Shown here one piece after another: positions 57,231 through 64,000 of a stretch of 64,000 nucleotides of DNA. Position 1 is the first letter of the stretch; each line of letters begins with the position of its first letter. The translations under genes were made by a program, and so were the position numbers. Under the pieces are notes generated by a model. The model had not been told where the DNA came from, searched no databases, and was given only the letters and a program-made list of their open reading frames with translations. This DNA comes from Nyssa sinensis (Eukaryota; Streptophyta; Magnoliopsida; Cornales; Nyssaceae). Where the stretch lies: the NCBI GenBank assembly GCA_008638375.1, contig CM018038.1, positions 28,246,753 to 28,310,752 on the forward strand, read 5' to 3'.

Positions 57231-58769
57231 TGTTAGAAAAGTGATGGGCTCTCTCACACATATACTACTAGGGGAAGGATATGGAGTTTAGAGACTAAAG
57301 ATAGTTTCAATGCGTATTCAATTTTCTCACTCATTCACTCACCAATAGATAGTTACCCCTTCTATATAGAGGTCTAGTTACAACCATTTCAACTTCCTAC
57401 ATTGACCACCATTAACATACTCATAATCACTCTCCACTAACTCACTCACTTAACACACCACTTAATTAACCTTACAACTCCTAACCTTTCTATATTCCAT
57501 CACATGATGTAACCTTGCATTTTCTATCACTTTGAAATCATGTTTAATATCCCAACATCTCCCCGAAACATGATTTTCTCCATATGACTACCACTAAGAT
57601 CAATCATGTCTTTCATCTCTCCTTTATCTTGAGTTGGATTTCTTCATTTATTTTCAGCACACGTCTTGTATAAATTGCAAAACTGTGAATATCTAGATTT
57701 CACATATGTAAACTTTGCATAATTGGTTTCACGAACAATAATACTGTAGTTCTCCATAATCAAACATTAGCTTAAGCAGTATCTCCTCCACGTCCCAAAG
57801 AGGAGATTGAGGGTTCAAGTCCCAATTGGGACCATTGGATGTCTCTGTGTTACTCTCAAAATAAGAAATAAAAATTGTAGTGCTCCATAAGATGTTCGAT
57901 CCCTTTGATGACTGCTTCTATTTAGCTTCCTTCTTCATGGAGTCTTTTCTTTTATAGATCTTTTTCTTACTGAAAATCATCAAAGATTTTAATGCTTCCT
58001 ATAAAGATTGGATCATGATCAGGTCCTGATTTTTCACACAAGTACAATGCTGGTGGTAGATCCAATTCTCAAGTAATTCTTTGACTATAGTTTTGAACAA
58101 AATCGTCACTTCAATGGGACTCTCCATGATGTCCCAGCAATACAAAACTTTCAAACAATTGGCTTAAATACTACTCTTTGACACTAGGCTTTCTCCAATA
58201 CCTCAGTGTGCCCTTTCAAGATTGCTTCACTCTTTGAGATTGCAATCGTCTCAATGGGTGTTCACTCCTTTGAACGCGGAGACACAAGCAGGGTGAGAGA
58301 CCAAAACACCTTCTACCTCGAAGTTTTCAAATTTGGACCTTCTGAACACACTTAAGATGCTTTGAGCATTCCAGGATCACTCCGGCTCTGATAGGCTGAG
58401 GTCACTAGGAACACTTGACCCTAGGCCTTAATTACCACTTTGTTGAAAATGTGATGGGCTCACACACACACACACACTATTAGGAGGAAGATATGGAGGA
58501 GTAGAGAGACTAAAGATACTTTCAATTCATTTTCATTTGTTTAATTCAGTCACTCACAATAGATAGTTACCCCTCTAAATAGAAGTCTAGGTACAACCTT
58601 TCAACTTCCTGCATTCACACATCATCAACATATAATCACTCCACTAACTAACTTAATACACCACTAAACAAACTTAATTAACCACATAGCTCCTGACCTT
58701 TCTACATTCCATCGCATGATGTAACATCTCATTTTCTGTCACTTTAAAATCATGTTTAGTATTCCAACA
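57231..58769 (-). mobile_element. Small non-autonomous LTR retrotransposon, unit B copy
   Basis: Orthologue by duplication of 16459-18318. LTRs 57231-57557 and 58441-58769. The GTTTG duplication is at 57226-57230 and 58771-58775, with one extra G at the right. It has a single SINE and no 306-bp duplication. The dsRNA-binding-like frame is present with a one-base change. Confidence 0.85.
57761..57875 (+). mobile_element. tRNA-derived SINE, unit B copy
   Basis: Box A TAGCTTAAGCAG at 57768 and box B GGTTCAAGTCC at 57812. Tail GTTACTCTCAAAATAAG is degraded compared with 17370-17397. Counterpart of the unit A SINE. Confidence 0.65.
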
Positions 58770-58976
58770 GGTTTGGTTGGATGATTAGATTGTCAAGTTG
58801 GCTCTTTTAATCAGACTGAGCACTGAGTTTCCAGAGCCAAGGGGATTACAACAGGGGTGGAAGTGTCGGTTTTTTCGGTAGAAAAGAACCACCAGATTTC
58901 AGTAACAGAACAGCCATATCTTCAGTTTAGCCAAATAACTCATGATTCTATAACCCAACATGGAATTTACACAATC

Positions 58977-59260
58977 TTTTTTGATAGGTAAAGTATAGAA
59001 TTGTATTAAAAGGAGCCTGAGAGAGGCGAACCCGCATACAAAAAGGAGGCGGCACAACAATTAAAGCCTAATAAAACCTCCCAAAAAGTGCAACAGAAGT
59101 ATTCACATGAGAAGGGTAGCACTCCACAATCCAAAAGAATAATATTTTCAAAAAAAATGTTAATCTACAAAAGGGATAACTCTTCCCTTCAAAAATCCTC
59201 CTATACAGCTCCCTCCACAAACACCATAAGAGACACGGGGAGGCCATCCTCCAAACCTTC
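58977..59260 (-). mobile_element. Host LINE, 3' end piece (unit B)
   Basis: T-run then TGATAGGTAAAG on plus, the reverse of the family tail TTTACCTATCA. The minus frame reads [21 protein letters not shown], directly continuing, in frame, the residues ending FWKDVR in the piece beyond the Ty3-like insertion. This shows that both pieces are one LINE. Confidence 0.85.
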
Positions 59261-59666
59261 AATGACGCAACACGAAACGTGAAAGGATGAATATGACAAA
59301 TGTCAATATCCACAATGGGGAATAATCAACCCAATGGGAAACAATCAACCCAACCATAGAATAAAATTCTCTAAAAATATATTATTAATAACAAATTTTA
59401 AAGATAAAAGATGTCTCTATTGGAGACTTATAGCCCTATATATAGATAATGAAAGTACTAATCCTATTAGAATAAAAAGTCCTAATTCTATTAAAATAAA
59501 GAAATCCTATTGAGAATATAAAACAATAAAAAATATAAACCTTATTTAAAATAACAAATTTGAGATAAGCTCAAATTTAGAAACTAAAAAATCTTACAAT
59601 AACTCAGAAACACAGTATCAATATTTTTGGCAGGTCCCATATCCGTTCTACATTAGACTCTTCCAC

Positions 59667-60068
59667 TTAGAACGAACTCGTCCTCGAGTTAACTAGATGT
59701 ACTCGATCTTGAACTCGTCCGTAACCCAGCAATAATGGTTGAATCTTTTCAAGAACAATCAAAGACTTGAAAATTTTTCCTTTCACGTCTTTTATGCAAT
59801 CTGTAATTTTAAGCTGTTGTTTTGATGGCAATAATGTGCATGAAATGAAACAGGAAAAATCATCTTTTTGATCCAATATTTCAATTTCAATCTTTTTATA
59901 ATCATCATAATCATTCTTCGTGAATTTAGGTTCACTCTCATCTGTCAGTGTTTCCATGGGAATTTCTTGCCCATTCTCTTCCATAAAAGAGCTTGTATCA
60001 TCTTTTGATGTCAGTAGATCCACACTTTGATCAACTGGCTCTAAATTATTTTCTTCTTCTTTCTTCAC
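59667..60068 (-). pseudogene. C-terminal tail frame of the Ty3-like element
   Basis: 133 codons, Glu/Asp/Lys-rich, ending SRTSSF just before the 3' LTR. This end (TSSF next to a purine tract and a TGATGTAGGAC LTR start) is common at the 3' end of plant Ty3-type polyproteins. Function unknown; the open frame probably reflects the last remnant of pol or an accessory region. Confidence 0.5.
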
Positions 60069-60467
60069 AATAGGAGTTTCAATAAATTCCGCTTATTTAT
60101 CCTCCGCACCAATCTGCAACATCAATAGAAATATAGTCAACTTTATTTTCTTCCAATTTCTTGTGATCGTCGTCAAGGGATGGAATAGCTTAATCTGTAC
60201 TTTCTATAACAAAAGATTCCTCATATAGAATGTGCACATCTTTCAACAATTTGATATCTGCAACATATCACGCAAAGTAACTTAAACAATTTTTTTATTT
60301 TTGATTTACTTTCCCCTTGGTGCCAGGAACAAGTTTTGGAGTTTTTTCTTTATTCTCAATAATATATTCTAGTACTTTAACATAATTTCATGTTTGCCTG
60401 TATTAATATTCTAAAAACTGCAAATAATTTCCTGATAAAATTCTGTCCATCAATAACCTCATCATTC

Positions 60468-60907
60468 CTTTTTTTTTATAGGTAAAAGAGGAATTCAATA
60501 TGTATAATTTAACCCCCCACCCCCCAAAAAAAAAAAAAACTCTACAAAAGAGTCTAATACAAGATGGGTACGATTCAAGCACCCAAAAATATAATGTAAA
60601 ATCCTATACTTGAGCCTATTAGGGGGAGTTGTTTCTCCCTCAAAAATTCTACTATTTCTTTCTCTCCATAAACACCAAAAAAAATACAAAGTGGAATAAC
60701 ATGCCACACTCGCTTTACATTGCGACCAACCCGAGTGCCATGCCAAATTCTAATCAAATCCCCAGCAACCCTGGCATCACCCAAAGAAACCCAAAAGGCA
60801 TTAAGCAAACTTGTCATATATCACTAGCAAGAGGACAATGAAGGAGCAGCTAGGTTGATAGTCTCTTCCCCCTCCCAACATATAACACATCTATTTGCCA
60901 AAGAAAA
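60468..60907 (-). mobile_element. 5'-truncated LINE2 (unit B)
   Basis: TSD TCATCATTC at 60459-60467 and 60908-60916. The minus frames encode NAFWVSLGDARVAGDLIRIW and, in another frame, FFWCLWRERNSRIFEGE, the C-terminal end of a plant LINE. C-run/A-run at 60514-60538. Confidence 0.8.
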
Positions 60908-61002
60908 TCATCATTCATCGCCATGAATGAATGCATCTCTTACCTTGACATTGTCTATGCCTCTTTAAATCAAATCATCACCTTTTCGCTAATCCTATAA
61001 GC

Positions 61003-61245
61003 TTATCTTCTACCCAAAAATATTTTCTCCTCTGAAAATTCCATATATTCTAGACAGTCATCCAAATCATATATCCAAATAAGAAAGACTTCAAAATAAA
61101 ACATACCATCAAAGTCAGGAAGTTTTTCGTAATTGTGTAAAGCCTTTCGAATGAAAACTTGTCCACAAATAGGTTGACTACGAGCTCCATCATCAATGCA
61201 ATACCTATTGTTTCTCGATTCTCTTGTATCTGAGATGCCAACCAA
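61003..61245 (-). pseudogene. Ty3-type gag remnant
   Basis: 80 codons. PDFDGMFYFEVFLIWIYDLD followed by [12 protein letters not shown] matches the pattern P.F.G......FL.W....E..FEY....EEK at the start of plant Ty3/gypsy capsid domains. The upstream RESRNNRYCIDD part is basic and gag-like. Truncated; no zinc knuckle. Confidence 0.65.
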
Positions 61246-61602
61246 GTAACAGATTATCTCCTACGAACGTCGTCATAAGAATTTTTAATTCCATCTACAC
61301 CAATTGTCATCTAGTCGAACGAACCCAACTGACACAGCATGAAACGTGATAGAATGGATACCGAGCAACGTCAATATCCACAACAGGTAACAATCAACCC
61401 AACTAGAGGATAAAATTTTCTAAAAAAAATATTATTAATATCAAATTTCAAAGATAAACGATATCTCTATTGGAGACTTACAGCCCCATACTGTATATAG
61501 ATATTACAAGTCCTAATCCTACTAGAATAAAAAGTCCAATCATACAATAACTCTAAAACAAATATCCATGTTTTTGGCAGGTACTATATCTGTCCTACAT
61601 CA

Positions 61603-64000
61603 CCTACCTAACATCCTTCCAAAAATGGCTCCCTCTCCAACAAGCAAGGAAATCATTTACTCTAAATGGCATGATCCAAGAACACCCAAATAAAGAAAAG
61701 AGCAAGCACCAACAATCTTGAGCAACCTCACAGTGGAGAAAAAGGTGCCCAATCGTCTCTTTATCTCTCTTGCACATGCAACATCTACTCACCAAGCTAA
61801 AATCCTGTTTTCTCAAATTATCCATGGAAAAAACTGCTTCCCGGTCAAGACACCTTGCCAAAAAAAAAAAAACCATCTTAATTAGAATGCGAGTGCACCA
61901 ACTCAACCTCCAAGGAAAATCTACACAACGACAATGGCCCCCAACCAGCTTTCTATAGAAAGACTTCACTATGAATTTCCTTGAATTGCATAAAGTCCAC
62001 CTCACCGCAACCTCCCTACCCCTTACTATAACCATCATGTGCAAAATTCTAACAAACTCAAAACATCCTCTACCTCCCATTCCTGGACATTTCCCCTAAA
62101 GCAAGGAAACCACATCAACTTCTCTCCATTCCAAGAGACACAATCAGCCACCAATACTTCCCTATCTAATCCTATATAGAATGGAAAATCATACCTTCGA
62201 AGAATCATCTCCACACCAAGCATCTCTCCAAAAGCTCACCTTCCTTCCCCCACCTTGAAACGGATACAACAAAACACATCTTCCATACCTTGCCTTTTTT
62301 AGACTTCCACACACTGCATCCATAAGAACCTCCCACCTCCCTAGTGACCCACTCCCCCTCCACTGCACACCCCCTCTAAAACAAACCTCCAAGACCATTT
62401 GCCCAACAAGGCTTTGTTAAACACCCACAACTCCTTAAAACCCAAACCCCCCTCCTAGATAAGAGCTTTAATTCTATCCAAACTTACAAGATGGATCTTC
62501 CTTCCCTCCTTTAGATCTCTCCAACTGATGTCAGGCATTAGACATGGAATAAGTTGGCAAGCTAGCAAAGTGCTCTTTATCAACGTGATCCTCCCCCTTT
62601 CGACAAGGAAAAGCCGCGTCCACCACCACCCTGCGAAAAGATGATGGGAAATATCAACAGTTCCAATTGAATCCCCTCAACAACTCCCCCCCACACATCA
62701 CCCTTGACAAGCTACTCAAAGCCTTCGTGACTACTATGAACAAGAAAGGATATAATGGAGCCCCTTACATCAAACCCCTTGAGGTGCAAAAGAATCCAGT
62801 TCAAGAACTGTTCACCAATCCGAAAGAGAAATTAAGGATATTTTTTTATCAGTAAAGTTATAATATTATATACTCGGCGCCCGAGGGGGGCGAACCCATG
62901 TACAAAAGAAATTGAGGATATACACCGCCAAATCCACCTCTTCCACCTATGTCCAAACCTCACCTTCCTTAAAAGGAACATAAAAAAACTTCCAATTAAC
63001 ATGCTTGTATGCCTTTTCGATGTCAAACATACACAATAACTCTGCCTCTCCTTTCCATGAGCCTACGCACTCATTTGCCACCAATGCTGCATCAAGAATT
63101 TGTCGGCCCCCAGCCTCCCGAAAAAGTGTTTTGGCTATCCAAGATCACACCACCCAACAGACCTTTGAATCTTTTTTTTTTTTGGATAAGTAGCAAAATC
63201 TCTGATGTTCTCCGCTCCTTTATTCGGCAGCAAAATAATAAAAGACGCATTCAAGCTTCTTTCAAAAGGACAACACTTGTAGAAGTATCTGAACACCGCA
63301 ATCATATCCCCCTTGATCACATGCCAACACTGCTGGAAAATGCAATGGAAAAGCCAACAGGGGGCCAAGAGCTTTATCTCCCTTGCAATCCATAAAAGCC
63401 TCAAGCACACCATCCTCAAAGGCTCCTCCAACCCATCCATGTCCACATTCCCTAAAGCATCAAAATGAAGCTCTTCTAGCACCGATTTCCGCTCAATAAT
63501 TTCCTCATACAACCCTTTATAAAAATTAGATATGTCTTCATGGACCTCCTCCTCTTGCCTAAAGATTTGGTCACCTATCCTTATTGAACTTATGTTGTTC
63601 ACTCGCCTTTGAGCATTTGCGACTCTATGGAAGAAACTAGTGTTCTTATCACCCTACTTCAACCACAAAGCCCAAGAATTTTGTCTTCAACAAATTTCTT
63701 CTTGCTTGAACAAAGCCCCTAGTTCCCCCCTTCATTCCATCCCTATAGTGTTTTTCCTATTCGGATAAAGAATTCTCATGCTCCTTCGAATTTAAAATGG
63801 CCTTCAACAATGTCGCCATTTCTCACCTTCAAATTCCCAAAACCTCTATATTCCACCTCTTCAAGTCTGCTTTCAGCATCCTCGACTTTGTTGCCATAAC
63901 ATAGGTACGGTTACCCTAACTTGGTAACCCAGCCAGCACCCTCCAACCAAATTGTAGAACCCCGGCTCTTTTAACAACATGTTTTCGAAACGGAAAGGAT
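61603..64000 (-). mobile_element. Host LINE, RT to endonuclease region (unit B), runs off the window
   Basis: Minus strand: 62080-61604 holds the zinc-binding module CCMCKRDKETIGHLFLHC, then FGCSWIMPFRVNDFLACWRG. 62398-62189 has [14 protein letters not shown]. 63602-63135 has the region between endonuclease and RT (EVHEDISNFYKGLYEE and IILLPNKGAENIRDF). No MITEs, unlike unit A, and 62290-62446 preserves LINE sequence missing at the Ty3 site in unit A. Stops and indels show it is dead. Confidence 0.85.
62842..62906 (-). mobile_element. 65-bp retroposon tail with 15-bp TSD
   Basis: Flanked by AGAAATTAAGGATAT (62827-62841) and AGAAATTGAGGATAT (62907-62921), one mismatch. The insert on minus reads GTTCGCCCCCCTCGG early and ends ACTTTACTGATAAAAAAA, like the LINE/SINE tails of this locus. 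The matching LINE position in unit A (about 32108-32125) has no insert. An extremely 5'-truncated LINE or SINE. Confidence 0.8.

Larger units (their letters stand above)
59261..61602 (-). mobile_element. Non-autonomous Ty3-like LTR element (unit B)
   Basis: LTRs 59263-59655 and 61330-61602. Flanks CCTTC at 59256-59260 and CCTAC at 61603-61607 (perfect CCTTC in unit A). Minus strand: gag-like frame 61245-61003 ([33 protein letters not shown]), then LINE2, then a charged tail frame 60068-59667. A purine tract (AAGTGGAAGAGTC) precedes the 3' LTR. No protease, RT or integrase. It lacks the hAT insertion found in unit A. Confidence 0.8.
39279..64000. repeat. Unit B of a tandem segmental duplication
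   Basis: From 39279 the sequence repeats unit A starting inside glucanase exon 2 (about 9574). It then follows the same order: glucanase exon 2 start, exon 1, promoter, TMEM50 exons 4 and 3, small LTR element, LINE with Ty3-like insertion. Private insertions in each unit break the match. The right end is outside the window. Unit A is 9574-39278, about 29.7 kb. Confidence 0.88.

Noticed and set aside
1..64000. CRISPR array, bacterial-type operon or riboswitch
   Set aside because: No regularly spaced repeats, no operon-like gene packing; all genes are spliced plant genes or transposon remnants.

Overview
This window is nuclear DNA from a plant, most likely a woody eudicot. The evidence is spliced plant-type genes in AT-rich sequence and a dense, nested load of plant retrotransposons and hAT-type DNA elements. 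I cannot name the species. Only three host genes can be read with confidence: (1) the 3' part of a vasculin/GPBP1-like gene on + (4610-5985); (2) an intact glycosyl hydrolase family 17 beta-1,3-glucanase on - (8851-10179); (3) a complete four-exon TMEM50-type small membrane protein gene on -. The third has exons 1-2 at 38386-38702 and exons 3-4 at 14766-15374, separated by a 23 kb intron.

The window is built from a large tandem duplication. Unit A runs from inside glucanase exon 2 (about 9574) to about 39278. Unit B starts at about 39279 and runs off the right edge. Unit B repeats, in the same order and orientation, the start of the glucanase gene, its promoter, TMEM50 exons 4 and 3, and the same repeat-filled intron. 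In B the glucanase is cut at the junction, and its first intron and promoter carry a LINE and a 10 kb Copia element. B's TMEM50 exon 3 has a 2-base insertion, so the B copies look dead and the A copies intact.

The long TMEM50 intron is a nested stack. A small LTR element (16459-18318) with perfect 5-bp target duplications carries a tRNA-derived SINE. Next comes one minus-strand LINE whose pieces lie at 18531-18790, 22619-23290 and 31413-34740. It is broken by a non-autonomous Ty3-like element (18791-22618), itself broken by a second LINE fragment and by an hAT element containing a further hAT MITE. It is broken again by a Ty3/Tekay-type retrotransposon (23291-31412) with a palindromic, fold-back structure. 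Two hAT MITEs with 8-bp target duplications sit in the last LINE piece. A plus-strand LINE with a third full MITE of that family follows (34850-36990). Unit B supplies the uninterrupted or empty version of many of these sites, so the insertions can be ordered as before or after the duplication.

The most unusual object is the Ty3 fold-back element. It consists of an almost complete inverted copy of RNase H, integrase, chromodomain and the first 208 bp of the LTR, joined through a short RT loop to the same region in the other orientation and a full 3.46 kb LTR. It has no target-site duplication, and about 157 bp of target LINE sequence still present in unit B is missing. This is what a self-primed, folded-back minus-strand cDNA captured at a break would look like. 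All similarity statements come from reading the sequence by eye; no alignment or database search was run.
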